A stretch of 64,000 nucleotides of DNA, from positions 124,001 to 188,000 of the forward strand of contig NZ_ABOX02000002.1 of NCBI RefSeq assembly GCF_000172555.1, written 5' to 3'. The notes below the pieces were generated by a model. The model was not told where the DNA came from, ran no database searches, and saw only the letters and a program-made list of their open reading frames with translations. The position numbers were made by a program, and so were the translations under genes. Positions 1 through 8,997 of this stretch are shown here, in pieces (the stretch's first letter is position 1; each line of letters starts with the position of its first letter). The DNA comes from Pedosphaera parvula Ellin514 (GTDB taxonomy: Bacteria > Verrucomicrobiota > Verrucomicrobiia > Limisphaerales > Pedosphaeraceae).

Positions 1-841
1 GTGGTGCACTGGCGATTCCTGGTTGGTTGCTCGCAGGTACAGCCTGCGGCCAGGTGGTGCCGATCCGGACTTCGTCCCACTTCTCACCGAAGCTACTGTC
101 GCTGCCGCGGTATGAAATTGTGAAGTCCGCGATGAGCGCCAGGTTATATGTGTTCGTAACCGTTGCGTCAGAGGCAGGGGCGGTGGCGGCGCCGTAACTG
201 GCACTCGCCGGATTGACCCATAGATCAACGACATCGTGGCTGCCCGGGTGGAAGGTGTAGCGGACAACGATCAGAACAGTGGTATTTAACGGAGTCGCGG
301 CGCTCTCAAATCGCGCGCCGGTCGCAGTGGTGGAACCGGAATTGATTCCGATGTGGCCTGTGTGATCCATGATGAGGGCCAGACCTGCCTGCGCCGGAAC
401 AGGCGCGCTGGAACTGGTTCCGATATTGGTGGAGTCGAGGAAGCCAATGACCGCAGAACTCGAGGCGGGGTACGCTGTCTCCTGGTACAGGAACGAAAGA
501 TAAACCGCGTTTCCTTCCACGCTGCTTTGGCTGGTGAATTGAGTGCCGGCGAATCTTGTTCCGGCGGTTGCGCCAAAAACACTGTTTCCAGCAGACGGAG
601 CAAATCCAGCTAATGTGAGGCTGTTAAGGGCCGTCTGAATATTTGCAGTGGAGAAGCAGGTTTCCCAGACAGTTGATGAGGCGGGGGCGAGGCCAGTCGC
701 CTGATTATAATCGAAACTATCATAGAACGGTAAAGTCTGGATTACTTGTGCGGCTGGCGCGCTCGCGCCGAAAAGGAGCAACGTGGCCGATGCAAGGGCA
801 CTACTGGCCCAACCGAGCATTTTCTTAATTTGCAGTTTCAT
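1..841 (-). CDS. secreted protein of unknown function, C-terminus outside window
   Basis: One frame stays open on the minus strand from an ATG at 841 to the window edge, about 280 codons, so the 3' end is missing. The N-terminus is a clear signal peptide: a basic start (MKLQIKKML), a hydrophobic stretch, then an Ala-rich region ending near ASAPAAQ. The mature part has the small-residue, Ser/Thr/Gly-rich composition of extracellular beta-sandwich proteins, and near the edge reads WDEVRIGTTW, a segment I associate with secreted LamG-like verrucomicrobial and planctomycete proteins. Function is not known. The location beside a polysaccharide locus suggests an exported surface or binding protein. 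No obvious Shine-Dalgarno precedes the ATG, but the signal peptide fixes the start well. Confidence 0.72.
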   Translation of the reverse strand, partial: MKLQIKKMLGWASSALASATLLLFGASAPAAQVIQTLPFYDSFDYNQATGLAPASSTVWETCFSTANIQTALNSLTLAGFAPSAGNSVFGATAGTRFAGTQFTSQSSVEGNAVYLSFLYQETAYPASSSAVIGFLDSTNIGTSSSAPVPAQAGLALIMDHTGHIGINSGSTTATGARFESAATPLNTTVLIVVRYTFHPGSHDVVDLWVNPASASYGAATAPASDATVTNTYNLALIADFTISYRGSDSSFGEKWDEVRIGTTWPQAVPASNQPGIASAP

Positions 842-1123
842 ATAGCTAAATTACGTGCCGTGAGGGTGAGCCGAGATACTACACGGTTAGACATTGTGAG
901 TTCATCCCTATTTCGAGGGGGACGCACGAAAGGCGCCGCCCGGCTTGTGATGAACTGTGTGAGCTGAACGGAAGAGGCAGTCTACAGCAAAGTCGGCGCT
1001 TTGCCTAAGCGACCTGTTGCGAGATCTCTTTTTCACTCGTGCTGTCCGCCTTGAATTCGTCCTGCTGGTTTGCTTCCCAGAACGCCGGAAATAAGTGGAA
1101 CGTAATAACTGTAGCTGGCATCC

Positions 1124-1753
1124 TTATAAGTGAATGATTCCACGCTGAAGTGCGACCGTGACGGCTTCTGTTCGATCGGCAACTCGAAGCTTCGCCAAAA
1201 TGCTTTTTAAGTGATCCTTTGTTGTATGCTCGGTAATGTTCAGGACATCAGCAATCTCTTTATTCGCAAGACCTCTGGCAAGTTCGCTTAATACCTGCAC
1301 TTCGCGTGGAGACAATTGTTCAAAGGAATTCCGCAAAGCCAGCCGGTTCGCCACCTCCTTCGGGATCCAACGTTGTCCGGCCGCCACGGCGCGCAGGGCG
1401 GGAATCAATTTTTCCCCGGTGGAACTCTTAAGCACATACCCCTGGGCTCCGGCCTGCAGGGCCTTGTGAATGTCTTCGTCGCCATCAAATGCGGTCAGCA
1501 TCAAAACGCATGCAGTTGCAAACCTGTTTCGAATCTCGAGTGTCGCCTGCACACCGCTCTTGACCGGCATGCGTAAATCCATGAGCGCAAGATCAGGATT
1601 GCATTTGGCAAAGAGTTCCAGAGCCTGGGCACCGTCGGCTGCTTCTGCGACGACTTCCATGTCTGGTTCGGTATTGACCAGGGCGATTAATCCCATGCGC
1701 ACGACATAATGATCGTCCGCGATGAGGATGCGAATCTTGCCTTCCTTTTTCAT
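1124..1753 (-). CDS. NarL/FixJ-family response regulator
   Basis: 209 aa with an N-terminal receiver domain (about residues 7-125) and a C-terminal LuxR-type helix-turn-helix. The acidic pocket is at DD (residues 14-15) and the phosphoacceptor is D59 in LALMDLRMP; the conserved Lys is in YVLKSS. The DNA-binding part begins at LSPREVQVL. The ATG overlaps the stop of the upstream sensor-kinase gene by 4 bases (ATGA), so the two are translationally coupled and form a cognate pair. It presumably activates or represses genes in response to the kinase; the divergently placed LamG/CBM protein gene at 4159 is the nearest candidate target, but that is inference. Confidence 0.93.
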   Translation of the reverse strand: MKKEGKIRILIADDHYVVRMGLIALVNTEPDMEVVAEAADGAQALELFAKCNPDLALMDLRMPVKSGVQATLEIRNRFATACVLMLTAFDGDEDIHKALQAGAQGYVLKSSTGEKLIPALRAVAAGQRWIPKEVANRLALRNSFEQLSPREVQVLSELARGLANKEIADVLNITEHTTKDHLKSILAKLRVADRTEAVTVALQRGIIHL

Positions 1754-3012
1754 GATTGCATTTGGGTTTCCGTGGGTACCAGGCTCGGCAATTCTTGCAC
1801 CGGTCCCAAAGGAATTGCGACGCGCACAGTCGTGCCTTTCCCTGGGGCACTGGTAAGCACAACCTGTCCATCAAGGCGTTTAGCCCTTTCAGACATGCCC
1901 AGCAGGCCAAAATGTCCCGCCTCGGCGCCAGCGGAGTTCTCTGGAGTAAATCCCTGACCGTCATCCCGGATTTGCAGGATTACCTGTTCGGCGCCAAACT
2001 CCAGTTCAATCGTTGCCAGGTGAGCACTGGAGTGCTTGATGACATTAGTCAGCGCCTCCTGGCCCATCCGCAGCAGATTTTCTTCCACCACTTCCGGCAA
2101 AGGCCTGACCTGACCTTTGGTTTCCACCTCAATTTCGATGCCGGTTCCGTAACTAAATTGTCTGGCGCTTCGCTGCAAAGCTCCGGGTAAGTCGAATTGC
2201 TCCAACGCCCGGCATCGCAAGTCCCAGACCGAACGGCGCACTTCCACCTGGCTTTGACTCATCAGATTCCGGGCGAGTTCGAGGTGACGGATGGCGCTTT
2301 CAGGACTTCTATTGAATAACTTTGCGGCGGTATCCAACTGCAAGGCGATGCCGGTGAGAGTTTGTTCGAGTGTGTCATGCAGTTCCTGGGCCAGTCGTGT
2401 TCTTTCTCCCAACACAGCCTTGGACTGAAGTTCGGACTCCTTGCGCGCGGTGATTTGAAATTTTAATTGGGCGGTCCGTTCCTTGACTCTTTCCTCAAGC
2501 ATGTCATGCGCGTTCTGGAGTTGGATTTGTGCCTTCTCCCGTTCGCAGATCAACGATTTCAAGGCGGAGTTCCTTTGTGAAACCATAAATGTCCAACTGA
2601 CAATCAGGATCAGGAGAGAGCAAGCCACCGTAAGGCCGATCAAAAGGCGTTGCGGCGTGAGCCAGTCGGGCTTGTGCAAAATGCGGATGCTATCTGATGT
2701 GGGAAGCATCACCCGGAGAGCACTGAATTTTCCTTCATCGTCGGTTTCGGTCAAACTGATGCCGTGGACATCAATGATGCTGCCGATCGGAACGGCGGCC
2801 ATACTGGCGGCTTGTTCGGGCTCCTCCCACTCGACGGTGAAAATCAGATTGGTGTTTTGCAATATTAAGACCGTTCGTGTTTCCATCGGCTCAGATCCTT
2901 GACGATGAAGTCGTCTGGCCGTGCGGTCAATCACCTTGCCCTGAATGGAAATGAAATCTGCATGGTGCAACCCTGCACGCAACTCCTCAATGGATACAGC
3001 CGTTGGTGTCAC
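1750..3012 (-). CDS. sensor histidine kinase, C-terminal part of a frameshifted gene
   Basis: 420 codons from a GTG. Residues 1-110 are the end of an OB-like sensor domain, about 121-143 form a transmembrane helix, 150-190 a coiled coil, then a HisKA_3 dimerisation domain with the phosphorylated His at 212 (AQELHDTLEQ) and a HATPase_c domain with its N box near NVIKHSS and G boxes DDGQGF and GKGTTVRVA. This is a NarX/DesK-class kinase. The real protein almost certainly begins at 3994: the frame upstream of the GTG continues in the family pattern (ETPVVV immediately before) and the N-terminal half lies in the open frame 3104-3994. Between 3030 and 3112 I count about four single-base indels, so the GTG is probably only the first available start after the damage. 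Confidence 0.85.
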   Translation of the reverse strand: MTPTAVSIEELRAGLHHADFISIQGKVIDRTARRLHRQGSEPMETRTVLILQNTNLIFTVEWEEPEQAASMAAVPIGSIIDVHGISLTETDDEGKFSALRVMLPTSDSIRILHKPDWLTPQRLLIGLTVACSLLILIVSWTFMVSQRNSALKSLICEREKAQIQLQNAHDMLEERVKERTAQLKFQITARKESELQSKAVLGERTRLAQELHDTLEQTLTGIALQLDTAAKLFNRSPESAIRHLELARNLMSQSQVEVRRSVWDLRCRALEQFDLPGALQRSARQFSYGTGIEIEVETKGQVRPLPEVVEENLLRMGQEALTNVIKHSSAHLATIELEFGAEQVILQIRDDGQGFTPENSAGAEAGHFGLLGMSERAKRLDGQVVLTSAPGKGTTVRVAIPLGPVQELPSLVPTETQMQS

Positions 3013-3103
3013 GACGACAGGGGTTTCAGATGTCTATGCAGACTGCGGTCACCCAAGACAGGACGAAAGTTTCGAACGTGGAAACCCGACGGCTTCTATC
3101 ACT

Positions 3104-3994
3104 TCACCGGGAGCGAAGGCCCGTGGGCTGGCGGCTTTGCACTTGCAGGGCTCCTCCCATCGCATCCTGTAGGAATAGGTTTTCCCCGAGTCTTTGCAGC
3201 GTGACCGTGCCCCGGACATGAACCCGCTGATCAAAGGAATTGTCCCTTCGGTATTGGGCCAGGCTATTGAGCGGCACGACAGGCTTTTCAAATGGATTAA
3301 TCGATTCAGGTTTGTCCACCACGAAGTCAGAGACCAAGGGAACGTATACCTCCACTGAAATCAATTGTCGTACTGACCGGTTATGAGCCTCGGCCGCGGT
3401 GCCGCGGACACGCACCTGGGATGCCACGAGTGTTTGTGGATCCATGCCAGGAGGAATGGGCATATAAACACGAAACCGGTATCCGGCGGAGGCGAGATCT
3501 ACCACCAGCCGGAGGCCATCAATCCGAGCCGCTCGCACGATTCCCGAAACCTCAATGCGTTGGCTGTCCTCCGCGCCCGACATTAACTGATCAATGGGAA
3601 CCCGCCTTGCTGCCGGCAGCGGGGCAGTTCCAATTTTCTTTACGGTCGGAGCCGTGATGATCGGGGCATAAGCGCCGACATGGCTGATCCCGGAAACCAC
3701 CACCAAATCGCCCGGCTCAGGCCGGTGTCCATTTGCATTGTCAACGAATACTCCCCCCGTGGCATCCTGGAAAAAGAATCTTCCTCTCATGGTGGGGTCG
3801 GCTGCAGTCACAACACCGGTAACAGCGACTTTGATGGAGCTTGATGCTCGTTCAGCAGAAAGTGAAATAACATCAGCAGCATTGGTCAACAGCTCGCCTG
3901 TCGGTTGGGCGAAGCCGCCCTGAGCTACAATAAAAAAAGCCAGAACAGGAATGAGCCGGGAGATCAAAGCAAGCCATGACAGTGAGGACTTCAT
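3104..3994 (-). CDS. sensor histidine kinase, N-terminal sensor part of the same broken gene
   Basis: 296 codons starting at an ATG followed by a signal peptide (hydrophobic LIPVLAFFIVA, cleavage near GGFAQ). The rest is two to three OB-fold-like units, each with the pattern 'G.V...FFLQDATGG..V' (GRFFFQDATGGVFVDN near residue 71; ENLFLQDAMGGALQVQ near 273). This sensor arrangement is common in verrucomicrobial kinases. The frame ends at a TGA at 3104, just after QPTGLRSR. Dropping one base near 3112 restores GLRPGEVIEAVGFP, the expected continuation, so the stop is caused by a 1-base insertion. Together with 1750-3012 it would make one periplasmic-sensing kinase of about 720 aa. Divergent from the gene at 4159, with 164 bases between. 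Confidence 0.8.
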   Translation of the reverse strand: MKSSLSWLALISRLIPVLAFFIVAQGGFAQPTGELLTNAADVISLSAERASSSIKVAVTGVVTAADPTMRGRFFFQDATGGVFVDNANGHRPEPGDLVVVSGISHVGAYAPIITAPTVKKIGTAPLPAARRVPIDQLMSGAEDSQRIEVSGIVRAARIDGLRLVVDLASAGYRFRVYMPIPPGMDPQTLVASQVRVRGTAAEAHNRSVRQLISVEVYVPLVSDFVVDKPESINPFEKPVVPLNSLAQYRRDNSFDQRVHVRGTVTLQRLGENLFLQDAMGGALQVQSRQPTGLRSR

Positions 3995-4158
3995 TCAGTT
4001 GAGCATTCGGGCGATGACGCAATTTAAAAGTGCGGAGGTTTCAAAGTCCAGCACATTCCCGATTCATCCCCCTAAAGAGGGATTGCTGGGAGTTGAATGA
4101 ACAGTAGTATTCATACGTTCACCAATGCAACCAAAGCGTTCAACCATCGTCTTGCCCC

Positions 4159-5916
4159 ATGGCCGACTTCAAATACAAAAAATCTATGTTTGCTAGAACT
4201 ATTCCCGCCAGGAGCCAGCAGTATTTGTTTTCCCTCATAACCGGGTTAGCCATGGGAGTGGGCTTTATTCTCTCCGGCAGCGTGGCTCGTGCGCAGGCCA
4301 ATCTTTTTAAATTTGATTTTGAAGATGCGCCTGGCACCGCGACGGCCAGCGACACCAGCCTTGGAGGTGCGAGCGTCAGCCTCAGCTTAAAAAATGGAGC
4401 GAATACGGCAACTGATTACCACGGTGCGATAGGCTCAGGAGTGTCAGGACAGATTAACGGGAGGAGAGCGTTGGACTTTTCATCCACCACGGGTTATGGG
4501 ACCGGAGCTGCGGGGCCTAATGCGATTGCCACCAGCGCCGCCTTAGGTTTCGGAACCGTTACGTCGTTCATCGTTACAGAGTGGATCAAGCCGACCGCAC
4601 TGCCCGCGGCCGCCGCACTGGATGGGCGTCTATTTGTGCTGGGACCCAACGCGCTTACGACGGACGTTAATGCGCCGGATACGATCGGGATGAAGATCCA
4701 GGCTCCGAACCAAATTAATTTTCACATCAATAATGGAAATCCTACTGCCACGGCGATTTTTCCCGCCAACCTGCCCTTGAACCAATGGTTGTTCATTGCT
4801 TTCGTTTATGACGGCACCAATGTGCTGATCTATCAGGGCAGCGAGACATCGGCGGCAACCCTGATTAGCACCACGGCGGCGCCGGGTTTGACGTGCAATC
4901 TTGGCACCACGAGCACACTTTGCATCGGCAACCGCGGCACGCGGGTTCGTCCCTTCGCCGGCTTTATGGATGACGTCCGGTTTTATACCAATTCTGGAAG
5001 TGCGAGTTTTGTGGAAAATATCCGACAGGAAGCGGTTGGCGGTGCACCCGCAGTTACCGGCATCTACCCGGATGGTTCGTTGCTGCAACAAGCCACCAAC
5101 AAATTCGTTTTTACGGCCAACTCGCCAAGCGGGATATGGGGACCAGGCAAGAACATCACCAATATAACAATGGTGCTGAATGGTGTCGACGTATCCTCAC
5201 AATTGGTTTTGGTGACCAACGGGACGCCAGCGAACATCAGCGCCAGCTTTAACGGATTGCAGAAGGACCAGACGAACAACGTTTCAATCACCGTGCGGGA
5301 TGCCAGCGGGTTGATTGGAACAGCCACGGTGGTTTTCGACACGTTTAGCCCAACCTATTTCACTTGGGAAGCCGAGGAATTTGATCACGATTCCGGCCAA
5401 TTTATTGATGCACCGCTTTATACCTCCTACCAAACCAACGGCAGTTACAATGGTTTCGACAGTGTTGAAGCAGTGGACACGCACAAGGGCGCCGCTTCCG
5501 GTGCGGCTCAGGCTAGTGATTATCGGGCTGGTTCCCTTGACGCCACGAGGACACAGACACCGGCCGTAACGGATACTCAGCGCCAGAAATTCCTCGACGC
5601 CATCGCTGCCGGCGATGCCAGCCTTGTGGATCACGTTGTGGGCTTTTGGTCGAGCGCAGAGTGGCAGAATTACACCAGGACGTTTCCCGCGGGCAAATAC
5701 AATGTGTATGGTCGGTTATCGTGCGGGGCAAGCGCGACGCTCACATTTTCCCAAGTTACCAGCGGGCAGGGCACCACTACCCAAACGACTACAAACCTGG
5801 GGACTTTTTCTTTTACGGGCACCAGCTTCTCAACTTATCAGTGGATACCGTTGCGTGATGGAGTAGGCAATCTCGCTTCAGTGAACTTGGCCGGTGTCAG
5901 CACGATGAGGGGATAG
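4159..5916 (+). CDS. secreted LamG plus CBM-like repeat protein, N-terminal part of a frameshifted gene
   Basis: 585 codons. ATG 4159 or 4186 can serve as start; the second begins a good signal peptide ending near SVARAQA. Residues about 50-300 are a LamG / concanavalin A-like domain (ALDFSS, MDDVRFYTNSG). From about 300 there is an Ig-like unit (VYPDGS-like start, VLNGVDVSSQLV) followed by a CBM-like unit starting WEAEEFDHDSGQFID and containing [19 protein letters not shown]. The same Ig-plus-CBM unit is repeated twice more in 6070-8001. The frame stops just before a run of nine G at about 5919-5927; beyond it matching sequence continues in other frames, so the original protein ran through to 8001, roughly 1280 aa. 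Probable role: binding polysaccharide at or outside the cell surface. The LamG domain resembles that of the GH16 protein encoded at 8998. Confidence 0.78.
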   Translation: MADFKYKKSMFARTIPARSQQYLFSLITGLAMGVGFILSGSVARAQANLFKFDFEDAPGTATASDTSLGGASVSLSLKNGANTATDYHGAIGSGVSGQINGRRALDFSSTTGYGTGAAGPNAIATSAALGFGTVTSFIVTEWIKPTALPAAAALDGRLFVLGPNALTTDVNAPDTIGMKIQAPNQINFHINNGNPTATAIFPANLPLNQWLFIAFVYDGTNVLIYQGSETSAATLISTTAAPGLTCNLGTTSTLCIGNRGTRVRPFAGFMDDVRFYTNSGSASFVENIRQEAVGGAPAVTGIYPDGSLLQQATNKFVFTANSPSGIWGPGKNITNITMVLNGVDVSSQLVLVTNGTPANISASFNGLQKDQTNNVSITVRDASGLIGTATVVFDTFSPTYFTWEAEEFDHDSGQFIDAPLYTSYQTNGSYNGFDSVEAVDTHKGAASGAAQASDYRAGSLDATRTQTPAVTDTQRQKFLDAIAAGDASLVDHVVGFWSSAEWQNYTRTFPAGKYNVYGRLSCGASATLTFSQVTSGQGTTTQTTTNLGTFSFTGTSFSTYQWIPLRDGVGNLASVNLAGVSTMRG

Positions 5917-6069
5917 TGGGGGGGGGCCACGCGAACTTTTATATGCTGGGCCGGCCAACACCAACCTGCCCGCATAGGGTGTCTATCCGAAGGCTGGACT
6001 CTTCGTCCACGAACAGCTTGTATTCACGGCAGTCACGTCAGCACCATCGACGAAAGCATTTCACTGAAG

Positions 6070-8001
6070 TTGAATGGCATAAACGTATCCTCGAATCTGG
6101 TATTCACCGGCTCAGCGACGAGTTGGAATGTAAGCTACACGGGCCTGCAGCCCAACCAATCCTATACCGCTGTCATTAGCGTGACCGACGCCAATGGGGG
6201 TAATGCCAGCAGCACGCTTAAATTAGACACGTGGAATCCGGTGTTTCAGTTCGAGGCAGAGGATTTCGATTTTAACGGCGGCCAATATATCGACAACCCA
6301 ACGCCCTCAAGCTATGCAGGGCAGGTGGGAGTATTGGGAATTGATGAGTTCAACAACAACGCTGTGCCGCCCTACGCCGGCGCGAGTGCCAGCAATAAAC
6401 GTCCTAATGACCCTATTGCCACCACCCTTGTCACGGATGCCCATAGGCAACAATACATTGATGCCAATGCGTCAGATTACAACGTTGGTTTTCTCGGCCC
6501 ATTCTTCTGGCAGAATTACACCAGGGCGTGGCCTGCCGGTAAGTACAACGTCTATGCTCGCATGGCCTCGGGTGCCATTACCCCTGCGACCATTCACATG
6601 GCTCTGGATCAGGTCACCAATGGCATAGGTACCACGACCCAATTTACCAGGCATATCGGTGCGTTTACCATCCCGACCAGCGGAGGCTACTCCGCTTATC
6701 TCTATGTTCCATTGCTGGACCAGTTTGGTAACTATGCCGAAGTGTCACTGAACGGTACCAATACCTTGCGGACCACGTTTGCCAGGAGTTTTGGAACAAA
6801 CTTCCCAGCTGAAGTTGGACTTAACATCAACTTTTACATGTTAGTTGCCCCCAGAACCGATCTGCCCCGGATCGACAATGTTTATCCCGATGGCTCTGTG
6901 CTGATGCAGACCACCAATAAATTCTCATTCGTCGCGAGCAGTCCAACCTATGGGATCAACACCACCAACCTTCAGGTGACCCTAAATGGCGTCAACATCT
7001 CCTCAAATCTGGTGATCACTGGTTCCTCTACAAACTGGAATGTGAGTTACCCGTTGGCGCTCAACCAGAGCTATACTGCGCTCATCAGCGTGACGGATCA
7101 GCATGGCACGCTGGCTACAACCACGGTGAGTTTCGATACCTTCAACCCGGGTAATTTCAGCTGGGAGGCGGAGGATTATGACTTCAACCCTGGCTTCAGT
7201 CCGATTTCGAACTCTACGGGCAACCGCTACATTGATAACCCAACGCCTACTTCCACCGCCGCCGATGACAGTTATTTTAGTCAGATGGGCGATCTTGGAA
7301 TCGATGTCGATCCAATTTACAGCACCATTCATCCTGGCAATCACGTTTATCGCTCGTCTGATTGGATTTCCACCGAAATCACAAGCGACAGCGCGCGGCA
7401 GAAATACATCAGTGCCCAACTGGCAAACCTGGATCCCACCATTGTGGACTATGATGTCTATTTTTGGACGAATGCGAGCTGGATCAACTGGACACGCACT
7501 TTTCCCACTGGGAACTTCCGTGCCTATGCACGACTGTCGGGTGCTGCTAGCGCGTTTAATCTCCAACTTGCCCAGGTCACCAGTGGGTGGGGAACTCCGA
7601 CCCAACCGACGCAGTATCTCGGCACTTTTAAAGGTACTGGCACTGGTTTCGGTAATTGGCAGTGGGTGACGCTGGTAAATACCAATACCGGTCAGCCGAT
7701 CACGCTTTCGCTCGGCGGAACCAATACGTTCCAAATGACCGCGGATGGCAACGAAAACGCCAACTTCTTCATGTTGGTGCCTGTCGCCACGGTTCCCAAC
7801 ATTACCGCCTCGCGGAGTGGAGCGAACATTCTCCTTTCGTTCCCAACCGAAGTCGGTTTCAGCTACACGGTTTTGTATAAGAATAACCTGACCGATGCCA
7901 ATTGGACGGTGCTCGGAACGGTTAACGGCGACGGTTCGGTGAAGTCGCTCAGCGATGGAATTTCACAAGCTTCGCGTTTCTACCGATTGAGCATTCAATG
8001 A
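6070..8001 (+). CDS. secreted CBM-like repeat protein, C-terminal part of the frameshifted gene
   Basis: 643 codons. The nominal start is a TTG inside a repeat ([14 protein letters not shown]), and the frame is open further upstream without a start, so this is the continuation of 4159-5916 rather than a separate gene. It holds the end of repeat 2 and all of repeat 3 of the Ig-plus-CBM unit: [19 protein letters not shown] near residue 60 and [13 protein letters not shown] near residue 365, each followed about 110-130 residues later by [27 protein letters not shown]. The last 70 residues ([16 protein letters not shown] to SRFYRLSIQ) are the short C-terminal beta domain that often ends verrucomicrobial secreted proteins. 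Its stop overlaps the ATG of the pseudopilin gene by 4 bases, suggesting a common transcript. Confidence 0.75.
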   Translation: MNGINVSSNLVFTGSATSWNVSYTGLQPNQSYTAVISVTDANGGNASSTLKLDTWNPVFQFEAEDFDFNGGQYIDNPTPSSYAGQVGVLGIDEFNNNAVPPYAGASASNKRPNDPIATTLVTDAHRQQYIDANASDYNVGFLGPFFWQNYTRAWPAGKYNVYARMASGAITPATIHMALDQVTNGIGTTTQFTRHIGAFTIPTSGGYSAYLYVPLLDQFGNYAEVSLNGTNTLRTTFARSFGTNFPAEVGLNINFYMLVAPRTDLPRIDNVYPDGSVLMQTTNKFSFVASSPTYGINTTNLQVTLNGVNISSNLVITGSSTNWNVSYPLALNQSYTALISVTDQHGTLATTTVSFDTFNPGNFSWEAEDYDFNPGFSPISNSTGNRYIDNPTPTSTAADDSYFSQMGDLGIDVDPIYSTIHPGNHVYRSSDWISTEITSDSARQKYISAQLANLDPTIVDYDVYFWTNASWINWTRTFPTGNFRAYARLSGAASAFNLQLAQVTSGWGTPTQPTQYLGTFKGTGTGFGNWQWVTLVNTNTGQPITLSLGGTNTFQMTADGNENANFFMLVPVATVPNITASRSGANILLSFPTEVGFSYTVLYKNNLTDANWTVLGTVNGDGSVKSLSDGISQASRFYRLSIQ

Positions 8002-8912
8002 GCCAAATCGAACAAAGACATTTGGAGCGGGACGAGATGTCATGCCTTGGAAGCGAGTTGCGGGATCGGAAGGCGATTGCGCAACCGCGTTCCATGCCCG
8101 CCTGGGCAGATGCGTTTTTATTCCGCAAGGTGCGCCGCAGATGCAAGGCTGCTTTCACTCTGATTGAGCTGCTGGTGGTCATCGCGATCATTGCCATTCT
8201 AGCTGGGCTGTTATTACCCGCACTGGCCAAGGCGAAGGAGAAAAGCAAGCGGATCAAATGCCTGAGCAATTTGAAACAGATTGGTATTGGTATGACCATT
8301 TATGCGGGGGACAATGGGGATAAAGTTGTGGAGGCACGTCCCCAAACCGGTGGCAGTTCCGCGTACGTCCAATTGGCGCTAAATACTCCTGACGCGGGCG
8401 CGGCGGCAACCGTGAATTTGGTGGTCAATTCCAACGCTTCGTCCATCTGGAGCTGCCCCAATCGTCCCGGTCTTCCAACTTACGACAGCACGTTCAACCA
8501 ATGGAATATTGGGTATCAATATTTTGGTGGTATCAAGAATTGGGTGAACCCTCTGGGAACATTTCTCAATATCAATCTCAGCCCGGTGAAGCTTGCCAGT
8601 TCCAAACCACATTGGGTGCTCGCTGCCGACGCCGTTGTCGAAACTGAAAGCGGCTGGGGCCAGCCGGATCCAACCCGTGCCGGTGTCTATGACAACCTGC
8701 CTCCTCACAAGATGGGAAATTCCTTTCCTGAAGGGGGTAATGAAGTATTCATCGATGGATCAGCCCGATGGATTAAGAGCGACAAAATGCGCATGCTTAC
8801 CACCTGGGATACCACCACCCGGAAATGTTATTTTTATCAAGACAGCATGGATTTCCCTCCAGGCCCTTTGGTCAACCTTTTGAATGCAGCTTTTATGGCT
8901 CCACAACCGTGA
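7998..8912 (+). CDS. type IV pilin-like / type II secretion pseudopilin
   Basis: 304 aa. The mark is the class III prepilin signal at about residues 51-75, [18 protein letters not shown], with the conserved Glu at +5 after the processing site, followed by [13 protein letters not shown], typical of the verrucomicrobial/planctomycete prepilin families. The C-terminal part carries the [19 protein letters not shown] motif of these families (an H-X9-DG type domain). The leader is long (about 50 residues) if the ATG at 7998, which overlaps the upstream stop by ATGA, is used; ATG 8094 would give a more usual 19-residue leader. It sits between a LamG/CBM protein and GH16 enzyme, so it may belong to a secretion or surface-attachment apparatus for them. 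Confidence 0.88.
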   Translation: MSQIEQRHLERDEMSCLGSELRDRKAIAQPRSMPAWADAFLFRKVRRRCKAAFTLIELLVVIAIIAILAGLLLPALAKAKEKSKRIKCLSNLKQIGIGMTIYAGDNGDKVVEARPQTGGSSAYVQLALNTPDAGAAATVNLVVNSNASSIWSCPNRPGLPTYDSTFNQWNIGYQYFGGIKNWVNPLGTFLNINLSPVKLASSKPHWVLAADAVVETESGWGQPDPTRAGVYDNLPPHKMGNSFPEGGNEVFIDGSARWIKSDKMRMLTTWDTTTRKCYFYQDSMDFPPGPLVNLLNAAFMAPQP

Positions 8913-8997
8913 AGAAAAGCTGCGAGATGGGAGCAACCCGTGCCCGGTCACCCCAACGTATGGGAACCATTCTGGTTGGCCAGCCAGCATAAGAAAA

